Below the pieces are notes generated by a model that was given only the letters and a program-made list of their open reading frames with translations, did no database searches and was not told where the DNA came from. Source: Simonsiella muelleri ATCC 29453 (lineage in GTDB: Bacteria; Pseudomonadota; Gammaproteobacteria; Burkholderiales; Neisseriaceae). Taken from it: a DNA stretch of 64,000 bases. The translations under genes and the position numbers were made by a program. The stretch is taken from contig NZ_CP019448.1 in assembly GCF_002951835.1 (NCBI RefSeq), positions 1,860,001 through 1,924,000 on the forward strand, read 5' to 3'. Below are positions 1 to 8,215 of this stretch, in pieces (position 1 is the first letter of the stretch; each line of letters begins with the position of its first letter).

Positions 1-531
1 AGCCGACAAGCCTCCCCCTTGTTTATTAATGCCTTTATTGGATTTTAAATAATGACTGTTGTTGGCAACGGTTAAAATTTCGCTGCCTGATACACTTTGC
101 ACCGTAACCGTTAACAAACCATCGTCCAGCAACAGGATATCGCCAGCTTTCACATCGTTTGGCAATTCACGATAATCCAAACCAATGCGCTCACGGCTGC
201 CTTCACCGACCAAAGCCGCGTCAAACAACACTTTTTCACCAGTCGCAATGTCCACACCACCATTTAGTAATTTAGATACGCGAATTTTCGGACCTTGCAA
301 ATCCGCCATAATCGCTACTTCGCGTCCAGCTTGGCGAGCGGCTTCACGAACAATTTGCGCATTTTCTTCATGAAATTCGGGCGTACCATGGCTGAAATTG
401 AAACGCACAACGTGCAAGCCGCCAACCGTAATCATGTCGCGTAACAAATCCACGTTGTTGCTACCTGGCCCTAAAGTTGCCACGATTTTGGTATTGTGGC
501 GGATACGGGTTAAGTCTCGTTTTAAACTCAT
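1..531 (-). CDS. pyk: pyruvate kinase, N-terminal part (runs off window)
   Basis: The reverse strand from the ATG at 529-531 reads MSLKRDLTRIRHNTKIVATL and stays open to the window edge (177 codons). The start resembles pyruvate kinase: the KIVATLGP strand, the substrate-site block RFNFSHG near residue 43, and the MADLQGPKIR segment followed by the start of the B domain. The enzyme converts phosphoenolpyruvate and ADP to pyruvate and ATP, the last step of glycolysis, in the cytoplasm. About 300 C-terminal residues lie outside the window. A TATAAT-like -10 box on this strand lies at 587-592. The ORF track misses this gene because no stop codon is present in the window; I read it directly. Confidence 0.93.
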   Translation of the reverse strand, partial: MSLKRDLTRIRHNTKIVATLGPGSNNVDLLRDMITVGGLHVVRFNFSHGTPEFHEENAQIVREAARQAGREVAIMADLQGPKIRVSKLLNGGVDIATGEKVLFDAALVGEGSRERIGLDYRELPNDVKAGDILLLDDGLLTVTVQSVSGSEILTVANNSHYLKSNKGINKQGGGLSA

Positions 532-877
532 ATTTTTGTCCTAATCTAAGTTGATTAATAAAATGTCGGGAAAATAATCTTGTAAGATTATAACGCAATT
601 TAACTAAAATTCGTCTGATTTTCATCAAAAATGATACAATTATGAAAGATTATTACGAGAATATTTCAGGCAGCTTGCATGCTAGTAGCACTCCTAATTG
701 GATTAGCGTGAAATTCAACGCAGCAGACGTGCTAAATGGGGCAAAAAGACATCGCGCTTGGCGATAAATACAGGTTCTTAAATACATCTAAAATCGTATT
801 CAACTAATTAAAAATATTTTAAATCTGTATAGCCTGCCACATTCACTTCATAAACAAATTGTCAATAAACTTTGTGA
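532..877. other. intergenic stretch, no gene seen
   Basis: Between the divergent 5' end of pyk and the 3' end of iscX I see no credible ORF or RNA gene. It holds a degenerate DUS near 665-675 (CAGGCAGCTTG) and, at 764-780, one end (ATACAGGTTCTTA) of the interspersed AGAACCTGTGTTC repeat family found elsewhere in the window, here without its inverted partner. Confidence 0.6.
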
Positions 878-1072
878 TTATTCTGCTTCGTTAATCCAAG
901 CCATTTGAATGGCTTCCAAAACTTTCTCGCCACAGCGACTGGCATCATCATCAAAATCAGGCAATGCCATAATTAAATCACGCAATTGTGTGAAACGAAC
1001 GGTTTTAGGGTTAATTTCGGGGTGATTATCGTAGAGTTCTTCGGCGATGCATTGTGTATCGGTCCATTTCAT
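878..1072 (-). CDS. iscX: Fe-S cluster assembly protein IscX
   Basis: A 64-residue acidic protein beginning MKWTDTQCIAEELYD and containing the family hallmarks PKTVRFTQL, LPDFDDD and the C-terminal W-x-x-E-A-E. These match IscX (YfhJ), a small cytoplasmic partner of cysteine desulfurase IscS that binds iron and modulates Fe-S cluster assembly. Length equals the usual 64-66 residues. It stands alone here: the rest of the isc operon is not in view, and its neighbours are pyk and metZ. The start is the only ATG compatible with the family N-terminus. Confidence 0.92.
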   Translation of the reverse strand: MKWTDTQCIAEELYDNHPEINPKTVRFTQLRDLIMALPDFDDDASRCGEKVLEAIQMAWINEAE

Positions 1073-1177
1073 AATTAAGCTCCAAAAATGAGAAATTCAA
1101 TTATTATACATTGAAAGGCTGCCTGAAAAAGCGCAAAATACCACACTTTCCAACCATTTTGAATTGAAGGAAAGCAC

Positions 1178-2350
1178 ATGACTCATCAACTTCATCCCCA
1201 AACTTTAGCCATTCGTGGCAGCAAAGAACAAACCGCCTACAACGAACACCAGCAAGCCTTATTTTTAACCAGCAGCTTTATGTTTGACAGTGCAGCAGAT
1301 GGTGCAGCTATTTTTGCAAAACAAAAACAAGGTTTTACTTATTCACGCACGGCAAACCCAACCGTAACCACTTTCCAAAAACGCATCGCCCAATTGGAAC
1401 AAGCTGAAGAAGGCATTGCCACAGGTACAGGCATGGCAGCGATTCAGGCAGCCTTATTGACCTTTTTGAGTGCAGGCGACCACTTAATCAGCAGCCGCAG
1501 TTTGTTTGGCACAACAGCTGGATTTATTACTGGGCATTTAATGCGCTTTGGTATTGAAGTAACATTTGTTTCACAAACTGATGTGTCTGAATGGGAAAAA
1601 GCCATTCGTCCCAATACCAAAATGTTGTTTTTGGAAACACCGTCCAATCCATTGTGCGAAGTGGGCGATTTGGAAAAGTTAGCCGAATTGGCACACAAAA
1701 ACAATGCACTATTGGCAGTAGATAACGCGTTTTGTTCACCAGCTGTGCAGCAACCGTTAAAATTTGGTGTGGATTTGTCGGTACAATCTGCCACCAAAGC
1801 CATTGACGGACAAGGTCGCGTGTTAGGCGGTATTGTGTGTGGCAAAGCAGAATTAATTCAAAAAATTGCGTTGTATGTTAATTCTATGGGCTTGAGTTTA
1901 TCGCCATTTAATGCGTGGATTTTATTAAGTGGCGTGGAAACCATGTTGCTGCGTGTGCGTGAACAAAATCAAGCAGCACTCAAAATCGCTCAATGGCTAC
2001 AAAAACAACAGAAAATTCAAAAGGTTTATTATTCGGGGCTGCCTGAAAATCCACAAGTCGAATTGGTCAAAAAACAGCAAAGCGGTGGTGGTGCGGTGTT
2101 GGCATTTGAAGTAAAAGGCGGACAAGAAGCCGCTTGGCAACTCATTGACCAAGTTAAAATCTTCTCTAAAACTGCCAATTTTGGCGATGTACGCTCCACC
2201 ATTACCCACCCATGGACAACCACTCACGGCAGAATGTCTCCTGAAGACAAATTAGCAGCAGGCATCACAGATGGCTTATTGCGTATCGCGATTGGTTTAG
2301 AATATGTTGATGATTTGATTTGGGATTTACAACAAGCGTTGGGCGAATAA
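1178..2350 (+). CDS. metZ: O-succinylhomoserine sulfhydrylase
   Basis: A 390-residue Cys/Met-metabolism PLP enzyme. Visible landmarks are the cofactor-binding YSRTANPTV block, the GTGMAAI loop, D182 in VDNAFCSP, and the Schiff-base lysine K207 in SVQSATKAIDGQG. The TLAIRG start and VDNAFCSP wording are typical of MetZ, which makes homocysteine directly from O-succinylhomoserine and sulfide. Cystathionine gamma-synthase (MetB) is the main alternative, but the overall wording favours MetZ. An AAGGAAA ribosome site precedes the ATG. The gene is flanked by DUS copies and looks monocistronic. Confidence 0.88.
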   Translation: MTHQLHPQTLAIRGSKEQTAYNEHQQALFLTSSFMFDSAADGAAIFAKQKQGFTYSRTANPTVTTFQKRIAQLEQAEEGIATGTGMAAIQAALLTFLSAGDHLISSRSLFGTTAGFITGHLMRFGIEVTFVSQTDVSEWEKAIRPNTKMLFLETPSNPLCEVGDLEKLAELAHKNNALLAVDNAFCSPAVQQPLKFGVDLSVQSATKAIDGQGRVLGGIVCGKAELIQKIALYVNSMGLSLSPFNAWILLSGVETMLLRVREQNQAALKIAQWLQKQQKIQKVYYSGLPENPQVELVKKQQSGGGAVLAFEVKGGQEAAWQLIDQVKIFSKTANFGDVRSTITHPWTTTHGRMSPEDKLAAGITDGLLRIAIGLEYVDDLIWDLQQALGE

Positions 2351-2445
2351 TCCCTTAAAATCATTCACTCATTTATTTTCAGGCAGCCTGATAATATATT
2401 GCAAGGCTGCCTAAACACACACATCATCTTAAAGGATAACTCATT

Positions 2446-2643
2446 ATGTCAGAAGAAGAATTTGCGGCGATTGCATTTAAAGTTTGCATCACGGTTTTTG
2501 TGATTTTTTTGGGCTTTATTATTTGGAATTTGGGTAAAGAATCCAAAGCAGGAAAATTTGGCACGGCAATTTTGTTTTTGGTGCTGGGATTGGGGATTGC
2601 GGGGTTTTTATTTAAAAACGTGCTGATTAAATTAATGATGTAA
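2446..2643 (+). CDS. DUF2788 small membrane protein
   Basis: A 65-residue protein with two hydrophobic segments (roughly residues 12-30 and 39-60) separated by the basic loop NLGKESKAGKFG. The loop and the length match the DUF2788 family, widespread in beta- and gammaproteobacteria and without a known function. The start has an AAAGGATAA ribosome site about 6 nt upstream. It ends 45 nt before rppH, so the two could be co-transcribed. Confidence 0.8.
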   Translation: MSEEEFAAIAFKVCITVFVIFLGFIIWNLGKESKAGKFGTAILFLVLGLGIAGFLFKNVLIKLMM

Positions 2644-2688
2644 AAATGATGTAAAATTTAGCCATCCATATTTTTAAGAAAGTACATT

Positions 2689-3243
2689 ATGCAACGCGAT
2701 TGCGCTTTAGATAGAGAAGGTTATCGCCCTAATGTTGGTATCATATTAATTAATAAAGAAAATAAAGTATTTTGGGGCAAGCGCGTGCGCGAACAATCGT
2801 GGCAATTCCCACAGGGAGGCATCAAACCCAGCGAAAGCCCCGAAACTGCTATGTTTCGTGAATTGTTTGAAGAAGTTGGTTTATTGCCCGAACACGTCAA
2901 AATTTTGGGACGGACACGCGATTGGTTGCGTTACGATGTGCCAACGCATTGGGTCAAACGCGAATGGCGCGGCGCGTATCGCGGACAAAAGCAAATTTGG
3001 TTTTTGTTACGACTGGTGGGGCGTGATAACGATGTGTTTTTACGCGCCACGCAACAGCCCGAATTTGATGCATGGCGATGGACAGACTATTGGTATCCAA
3101 TTGACGAAGTGATTGAATTTAAAAAAATAGTTTATGAACGCGCTTTAACCGAATTGTCGCGTTTCATTCCCAACATGGAAAGCATGGGCGAATATTTGGG
3201 ACGCATTTTGGAAGAACGTAAAACGCATCATAAATCTATTTAA
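2689..3243 (+). CDS. rppH: RNA pyrophosphohydrolase RppH
   Basis: A 184-residue Nudix hydrolase. The protein has LDREGYRPNVGIIL near the start, the Nudix box from GGIKPSESPETA through RELFEEVGL (about residues 43-65), the RTRDWLRYDVP segment and the RGQKQIWFLL strand, all typical of RppH. RppH removes pyrophosphate from the 5' triphosphate end of mRNA, opening it to RNase E decay. The ATG at 2689 adds a short MQRDCA leader before the usual start of the family; no internal ATG fits better. A hairpin-forming repeat follows the gene. Confidence 0.9.
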   Translation: MQRDCALDREGYRPNVGIILINKENKVFWGKRVREQSWQFPQGGIKPSESPETAMFRELFEEVGLLPEHVKILGRTRDWLRYDVPTHWVKREWRGAYRGQKQIWFLLRLVGRDNDVFLRATQQPEFDAWRWTDYWYPIDEVIEFKKIVYERALTELSRFIPNMESMGEYLGRILEERKTHHKSI

Positions 3244-3344
3244 ATCAAAAAGTTATTTAATTTTCAGGCAGCCTGAAATTATTTTTTTATAATGACAGTC
3301 TTTCTAAGCCAACTGATGGTCGCCGTTTGTTACTACCTACAATT

Positions 3345-3408
3345 AAGAACCTGTGTTCATAATCTTAATAGTTTGCTTTTATCGCTACTCTTACGAACAC
3401 AGGTTCTA
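3345..3408. repeat. interspersed inverted-repeat element (copy b)
   Basis: Between rppH and xth, AGAACCTGTGTTC near 3347 is mirrored by GAACACAGGTTCT near 3395, giving a perfect 13-bp inverted repeat around an internal AT-rich segment of about 35 nt. Related ends or complete copies occur at 764-780, 4212-4288, 14724-14755 and 18803-18872, always between genes, which identifies a small mobile or spreading repeat family. Confidence 0.75.
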
Positions 3409-3431
3409 AAAAATATGAAAGAATAAGTTAA

Positions 3432-4202
3432 ATGAAAATAGCTACTTGGAATGTAAATTCACTCAATGTTCGTCAGCCGCAAGTGATGGAATGGCTGATG
3501 AATGAGCAACCCGATGTGTTGGCTTTACAAGAATTAAAATTGGAGCAAGATAAATTTCCCCTTGCCGCGCTGCAAATGATGGGTTGGAATGCAGTGTGGT
3601 CGGGGCAGAAAACGTATAACGGCGTTGCGTTGATTAGTCGTCATGAATTGACCGATGTGCAAACTGGATTGCCTCAAATGCCCAATGACCCACAACGTCG
3701 CGTGATTGTGGCAACTGTGAATGGTGTGCGCGTGATAAATGTGTATTGCGTGAATGGAGAAGCATTGGACAGCCCAAAATTTGCATATAAACGCGAGTGG
3801 TTTGCTGCGCTAACCCATTTCGTGCGAGATGAATTAGCGCGTTATGCGGATTTGGTGTTGTTGGGTGATTTTAATATTGCGCCCACTGATGAAGATGTGT
3901 ACGACCCGAAAAAATGGCATGAACAAATTCATTGTTCCAGTGAAGAGCGCAGTTGGTTTAAAAATTTGTTGGATTTGGGTTTAACCGATGGTTTACGTCA
4001 TGCGAATCCAATTGGCAAATTTTATACTTGGTGGGATTATCGTGGTGCGATGTTTGAAAAAGGGCTGGGGTTGCGGATTGACCATATTTTGGTCTCAGAT
4101 AATTTGATTGACAAACTTCAACAAGTTGTGGTGGACACCCACACCCGTGCTAACGAACGTCCCAGCGATCATGCACCAGTGCATGCCGATTTCCAAATTT
4201 AA
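3432..4202 (+). CDS. xth: exodeoxyribonuclease III family nuclease
   Basis: A 256-residue EEP-fold nuclease. It shows the metal and catalytic blocks of ExoIII: WNVNSLNVR at the start, LQELKL with the metal-binding Glu near residue 34, GDFNIAP (D146, N148), and the terminal SDHAP motif. It acts on double-stranded DNA in base excision repair, as a 3'-5' exonuclease and/or AP endonuclease. Neisseria carries two paralogues with different activities (NApe, NExo); His167 in the segment HCSSEERSW lies where I recall the two differ, which hints at the NExo type but needs an alignment. The ATG follows a long AT-rich leader after the repeat element. Confidence 0.88.
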   Translation: MKIATWNVNSLNVRQPQVMEWLMNEQPDVLALQELKLEQDKFPLAALQMMGWNAVWSGQKTYNGVALISRHELTDVQTGLPQMPNDPQRRVIVATVNGVRVINVYCVNGEALDSPKFAYKREWFAALTHFVRDELARYADLVLLGDFNIAPTDEDVYDPKKWHEQIHCSSEERSWFKNLLDLGLTDGLRHANPIGKFYTWWDYRGAMFEKGLGLRIDHILVSDNLIDKLQQVVVDTHTRANERPSDHAPVHADFQI

Positions 4203-4211
4203 CAAAATCTT

Positions 4212-4288
4212 TAGAACCTGTATTCACAGCCATTCGTACCAACTGGGACAAAAATCCATTTCATGTTGGCTATGAATACAGGTTCTTA
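4212..4288. repeat. interspersed inverted-repeat element (copy c)
   Basis: Downstream of xth, TAGAACCTGTATTCACAGCC is mirrored by GGCTATGAATACAGGTTCTTA across about 36 nt. This is the same repeat family as 3345-3408 but with a different centre. It could also serve as the transcript end for xth. Confidence 0.72.
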
Positions 4289-4393
4289 AATATTTTGTGA
4301 ATTTATTTTTCAGGCTGCCTGAAAAACGGTAAAATTAACGGAGCAATTCTCAGGCAGCCTGAAAAACCAAAATTCATCTCTAGGAATCCCACT

Positions 4394-4582
4394 ATGGAAC
4401 AAAACAACGAAATCATTCACATCCATCCACACGATTTACCTTTGCATTGTGCTGGTGCACAAACCGAAAAATGGAACGGACATCCACGCGTATTTTTACC
4501 AATCCAATCCAATAGCCAAATTGAATGCCCTTATTGTGGAACAATGTACCAATTGGACGGCGAAGCCAAAGGACACCACTAA
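4394..4582 (+). CDS. CHCC-type zinc-finger protein
   Basis: A 62-residue protein ending in a zinc ribbon: C19 and H30 upstream, then CPYCGTMY near residues 45-52. The arrangement fits the zf-CHCC (NDUFS6-like) family of small bacterial proteins, whose role in bacteria is not established. The stop codon TAA overlaps the ATG of queH (TAATG), indicating translational coupling with the queuosine gene. An in-frame TAGGAATCC stretch upstream supplies a ribosome site. Confidence 0.75.
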   Translation: MEQNNEIIHIHPHDLPLHCAGAQTEKWNGHPRVFLPIQSNSQIECPYCGTMYQLDGEAKGHH

Positions 4583-5253
4583 TGGCAAATCCACAAGTTA
4601 CCCCTATTGACCGCCCTAAATTGACCCTACCCAATAGCGCAGATAAGTTGTTGCTGCATTCTTGTTGTGCGCCGTGTTCGGGCGAAGTGATGGAAGCGTT
4701 GCTGGCAAGTAATATTGATTACACAGTATTTTTTTACAATCCGAATATCCACCCATTAAAAGAATACGAAATTCGCAAAAACGAAAACATCAAATTCGCT
4801 GAACAACATGGTGTTCCATTTATTGACGCAGATTATGACGTAGACAACTGGTTTGAACGCGCCAAAGGCATGGAATATGAACCCGAGCGCGGTATTCGTT
4901 GTACGATGTGTTTTGATATGCGATTTGAACGCACGGCGTTGTATGCGCATGAAAATGATTTTCCTGTGATTACCAGCAGCTTGGGCATTTCACGTTGGAA
5001 AGATATGAACCAAATCAACGGTTGCGGACACCGCGCTGCCGAAAAATACCCGAATATAACTTATTGGGATTTTAATTGGCGTAAAGGTGGCGGTTCGGCG
5101 CGTATGATTGAAATCAGCAAACGCGAGCATTTTTATCAGCAAGAATATTGTGGTTGCGTGTATTCATTACGTGATACCAATGCTTGGCGACGCGAAAAAG
5201 GGCGTGATGCGATTAAAATTGGTGTGAAATACTATGGCGATGAAGAAGAATAA
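4582..5253 (+). CDS. queH: epoxyqueuosine reductase QueH
   Basis: I start this gene at the ATG at 4582 (MANPQVTPID), which overlaps the preceding stop, rather than at the upstream in-frame ATG inside the neighbour. The 223-residue protein has the QueH cysteines in LLLHSCCAPCSG, the later CTMCFDMR pair and the C-terminal YCGCVYS, which hold an Fe-S cluster and a further metal in this family. QueH (formerly DUF208) reduces epoxyqueuosine to queuosine in tRNA, replacing the unrelated QueG. The gene ends in an inverted DUS pair. Confidence 0.9.
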   Translation: MANPQVTPIDRPKLTLPNSADKLLLHSCCAPCSGEVMEALLASNIDYTVFFYNPNIHPLKEYEIRKNENIKFAEQHGVPFIDADYDVDNWFERAKGMEYEPERGIRCTMCFDMRFERTALYAHENDFPVITSSLGISRWKDMNQINGCGHRAAEKYPNITYWDFNWRKGGGSARMIEISKREHFYQQEYCGCVYSLRDTNAWRREKGRDAIKIGVKYYGDEEE

Positions 5254-5264
5254 TCCATAATTCA

Positions 5265-5301
5265 TCAGGCAGCCTGAAAGGTGAATTTTCAGGCTGCCTG
5301 A
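5265..5301. terminator. inverted DUS pair, likely bidirectional terminator
   Basis: TCAGGCAGCCTGAAA (5265-5279) and its exact reverse complement (5287-5301) are separated by 7 nt and lie between the converging queH and ilvE genes. The 15-bp perfect stem is expected to stop transcription from both sides, while each arm is a functional-looking DUS. Confidence 0.75.
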
Positions 5302-5305
5302 TTTG

Positions 5306-6235
5306 TTATTTAACGTAAGTCAAATAATGTTCATAGTCGGGATTGCGACCTTGCACAATGTCAAAGAAACGTTGTTGCAATTCGGTGGTTAATTCGCCAC
5401 GTGCGCCGATACCAATTTGACGGTTATCAATTTCGCGGATTGGGGTAACTTCGGCGGCCGTTCCTGTGAAAAAGACTTCGTCAGCGACATACAATTCATC
5501 ACGCGTGATGCGTTTTTCTACGACTTCCACGCCTAATTTTTTGGCAATTTCAATGATGGTACGGCGCGTGATGCCATCTAAAGCCACATCTAATGCGGGT
5601 GTGAATAATTTGCCACGCGATACAACAAAGATGTTTTCGCCCGAACCTTCTGCAACATAACCTGTTGAATCTAATAAAATAGCCTCATCATAGCCATCGT
5701 GATGGGCTTCGGTGTTTGCTAAGATAGAATTCATATAATTGCCACTGGCTTTGGCTTTAATCATGGTGATGTTTGGGTGATGGCGCGAGAAACTGCTGAT
5801 TTTACAGCGAATCCCTTGTTTCAGGGCTTCTTCACCCAGATACGCTCCCCAAGCCCACGCTGCCACAATGACTTGAACATCATCGGATTGTGGTGCAATA
5901 CCTAATTTGTTTGAGCCATAAAATGCAATGGGACGAAAATAGCAAGATTTCAGTTCATTGGCTTTGACCACGTCAATATGTGCTTGATTAATTTCATCTT
6001 TGCTAAATGGGATATTCATACCAAAAATTTTGGCAGAATCAAATAAGCGGTTTGTGTGATCTTGCAGGCGGAAAACAGCTGTACCTTTAGGTGTTTCATA
6101 GGCGCGGACGCCTTCAAATACAGATAAACCATAATGTAATGAATGTGTTAATGTGTGTGTTTTGGAATCGCGCCATTCTACTAGTTTACCGTTGTGCCAA
6201 ATTTTGCCATCGCGGTCGTCCATTGTGAGTGCCAT
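5306..6235 (-). CDS. ilvE: branched-chain amino acid aminotransferase
   Basis: A 309-residue class IV PLP aminotransferase. Visible signatures are HSLHYGLSVFEGVRAY near the start, the catalytic lysine in IKAKASGNYMNS, the EGSGENIF phosphate-site loop and TGTAAEVTPI near the C-terminus. IlvE transfers the amino group between glutamate and the keto acids of leucine, isoleucine and valine. The ATG at 6235 gives MALTMDDRDGKIWHNGK, the length of E. coli IlvE (309). It converges on queH and is transcribed alone. Confidence 0.94.
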   Translation of the reverse strand: MALTMDDRDGKIWHNGKLVEWRDSKTHTLTHSLHYGLSVFEGVRAYETPKGTAVFRLQDHTNRLFDSAKIFGMNIPFSKDEINQAHIDVVKANELKSCYFRPIAFYGSNKLGIAPQSDDVQVIVAAWAWGAYLGEEALKQGIRCKISSFSRHHPNITMIKAKASGNYMNSILANTEAHHDGYDEAILLDSTGYVAEGSGENIFVVSRGKLFTPALDVALDGITRRTIIEIAKKLGVEVVEKRITRDELYVADEVFFTGTAAEVTPIREIDNRQIGIGARGELTTELQQRFFDIVQGRNPDYEHYLTYVK

Positions 6236-6438
6236 GTGTTGCTTCCTTCTGTATATAGGATTGGGATTGAGAGAAAATTTTTCAGGCTGCCTGAAAACCC
6301 ATTTTGTATCAAAACAACAAAAATCAGCCCCAAATTATACACTTTGAACGTGATTAAACAAGCGCAACCGTATCAAAAAACGCCCAAATCGTTTACACTA
6401 TCGCCATTTTTTTATTTCACTAAATGAAGGTTTGAATT

Positions 6439-6765
6439 ATGAAATTGATGAAAATTATTTCTTGGATTATCAAAGGTGTGATTTTGTTGTTGCTGTTGAT
6501 TGTGGCATTTTTAAACACGCAAAACGTGCAATTTACTTATTTGCCAGAACAATCTACCCAGTTGCCATTGATTGTGATTGTGTTTGGTGGATTTGTGGTG
6601 GGTGCGGTGTTTGGTTTGTTTGCGATGTTTGGACGCTTACTGCGTTTACGTAGTGAAAACAATCGATTGCGTAACGAGGTGCAAAAATCAGCACGTTTGA
6701 CAACCGAAGCCATCAGCGCACCTGTAGCCAAACCCGCTGTTTCAAATAATAAAGTTACAAAATAA
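6439..6765 (+). CDS. lapA: LapA family inner-membrane protein
   Basis: A 108-residue protein with two membrane segments (about residues 10-27 and 44-66) followed by a cytoplasmic coiled-coil stretch (LRLRSENNRLRNEVQ). The NTQNVQFTYL block after the first helix is typical of LapA (DUF1049). It lies 89 nt before lapB, as in E. coli, where LapA and LapB work together with FtsH in control of LpxC and hence lipopolysaccharide synthesis. An AAGG ribosome site lies before the ATG. Confidence 0.87.
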   Translation: MKLMKIISWIIKGVILLLLLIVAFLNTQNVQFTYLPEQSTQLPLIVIVFGGFVVGAVFGLFAMFGRLLRLRSENNRLRNEVQKSARLTTEAISAPVAKPAVSNNKVTK

Positions 6766-6854
6766 TCAATAAGTTGATTTTCAGGCTGTTTTTAATATGG
6801 TGAAATAATATTCCACTGTATATTTGGGCAGCCTGAAAAATTTAGGATATTTTT

Positions 6855-8024
6855 ATGGATATGGATATTTGGTGGTTGCTCGTGCCGATTGCGTTGCTGC
6901 CGATTTTTTTTGCCATGGGCTGGTTTGCGGCGCGTGTGGACATGAAAACCGTGTTAAAACAAGCCAAAACCATACCAAGCGGTTTTTACAACAGTTTGGA
7001 CGCTTTGGTTGACAAAAATACAGGCAAGGCAGCGCGAAATCTCGCCGAAGTCATTGACCAACAACAGGGTTCTTACGATTTGAATTTGACTTTGGGTAAA
7101 TTGTATCGTCAGCGTGGCGAGAACGATAAAGCCATTGCCATGCACAAAACGTTGTTAAATTCGCCTGATACGGTCGGTGAGAAACATGAACGCGTGCTGT
7201 ATGAATTGGGTTTGAATTATCAAAGTGCAGGTTTGGTGGACAGAGCCGAACAAATTTTCATTGAATTACAAAAAGGTAACATGGCAAAACAAGCCAATGA
7301 GGTGTTACTCAATATTTATCAACAAGACCGTGATTGGGAAAAAGCCATTGCCACAGCACAATTATTGTCGCACGACAATCAAACATATCAATTTGAAATT
7401 GCACAATTTTATTGTGAAATGGCGCAGGCTGTATTGTTTCAATCTCATTTTGATGAGGCGCGAGAATACGTTCAGGCTGCCTTAAATGCCAACCCAAAAT
7501 GCACACGCGCTAATATGATTTTGGGCGATATTGAACAAAAACAAGGTAATTTTGGTGCAGCTATTGCGGCATATTCTGCCATTGAAAAGCAAAATCATGC
7601 TTATTTAAGCATGGTGGGTGAGCGTTTATACGATGCCTATGACGCGATGAGTAAACCCGAAGATGGCTTGAATGTGTTGATTGGTTATGCCAAAACGTTT
7701 CCTGCTTTGGATTTGATTAACGTCATTTATGAAAAATCGCTGTTGCTGCACGGCGAAGAAAAAGCCAATCAAATCGCGGTGGAATTGGTACGCCTCAAGC
7801 CTGATTTGAATGGTATGTATCGTTTATTGGGCTTGCAGATGTCGGATTTGAATCCGCAATGGAAAGCCGATGCGGACATGATGCGTGGTGTGATGGGGCG
7901 TCAATTGCAGAAATCATGGATGTTTCGTTGTAGAAATTGTCATTTTAAATCACAGGTTTATTTTTGGCATTGTCCTGCGTGTAATAAATGGGAAACGTTT
8001 ACACCTAATAAAATTGAGGTGTGA
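6855..8024 (+). CDS. lapB: lipopolysaccharide assembly protein B
   Basis: A 389-residue protein with one N-terminal membrane helix (residues 5-25), a long TPR region (about 60-330) and a C-terminal rubredoxin-like metal site made of the pairs C-x-x-C (FRCRNCHF and HCPACNKW). This is the LapB (YciM) layout. LapB links FtsH to LpxC so that the LPS precursor enzyme is degraded at the right rate. It follows lapA in the same direction and is separated from it by a DUS-containing spacer. Confidence 0.93.
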   Translation: MDMDIWWLLVPIALLPIFFAMGWFAARVDMKTVLKQAKTIPSGFYNSLDALVDKNTGKAARNLAEVIDQQQGSYDLNLTLGKLYRQRGENDKAIAMHKTLLNSPDTVGEKHERVLYELGLNYQSAGLVDRAEQIFIELQKGNMAKQANEVLLNIYQQDRDWEKAIATAQLLSHDNQTYQFEIAQFYCEMAQAVLFQSHFDEAREYVQAALNANPKCTRANMILGDIEQKQGNFGAAIAAYSAIEKQNHAYLSMVGERLYDAYDAMSKPEDGLNVLIGYAKTFPALDLINVIYEKSLLLHGEEKANQIAVELVRLKPDLNGMYRLLGLQMSDLNPQWKADADMMRGVMGRQLQKSWMFRCRNCHFKSQVYFWHCPACNKWETFTPNKIEV

Positions 8025-8027
8025 TTG

Positions 8028-8147
8028 TTTCAGGCAGCCTGTAAAGATGGTTGATTATTTGAAAGGGGACATGGCGTATCGCCGCCATACCCACTCTTGT
8101 GCGTTTCACGTTGGTTTGTAAGATTTTTATTTTTGGGTTGCCTAAAG
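8028..8147. repeat. DUS-bounded interspersed repeat, copy A
   Basis: A segment starting with a DUS at 8028 and ending with a decayed DUS near 8132-8147. Its middle, GGCGTATCGCCGCCATACCC within 8071-8092, recurs at 18681-18800 with the same surroundings (a DUS on each side, then a GT-rich stretch and AAGATTT). ATGGCG and CGCCAT can pair within it. The two copies lie 10.6 kb apart in unrelated intergenic spaces. Confidence 0.7.
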
Positions 8148-8215
8148 ATTGAGAAACAGGCGTATAATTGTTTTGAATAACACAAAAAATATTAAAATTA
8201 CATGGAACACAAATT

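Noticed and set aside
1444..1845. Open frame of 133 residues opposite metZ
   Set aside because: It lies within the strong metZ gene, shows no family features and has no ribosome site.
5265..5301. DUS pairs as transposon ends
   Set aside because: They are short, face each other and lie at gene ends, which fits the known use of paired uptake sequences as terminators.
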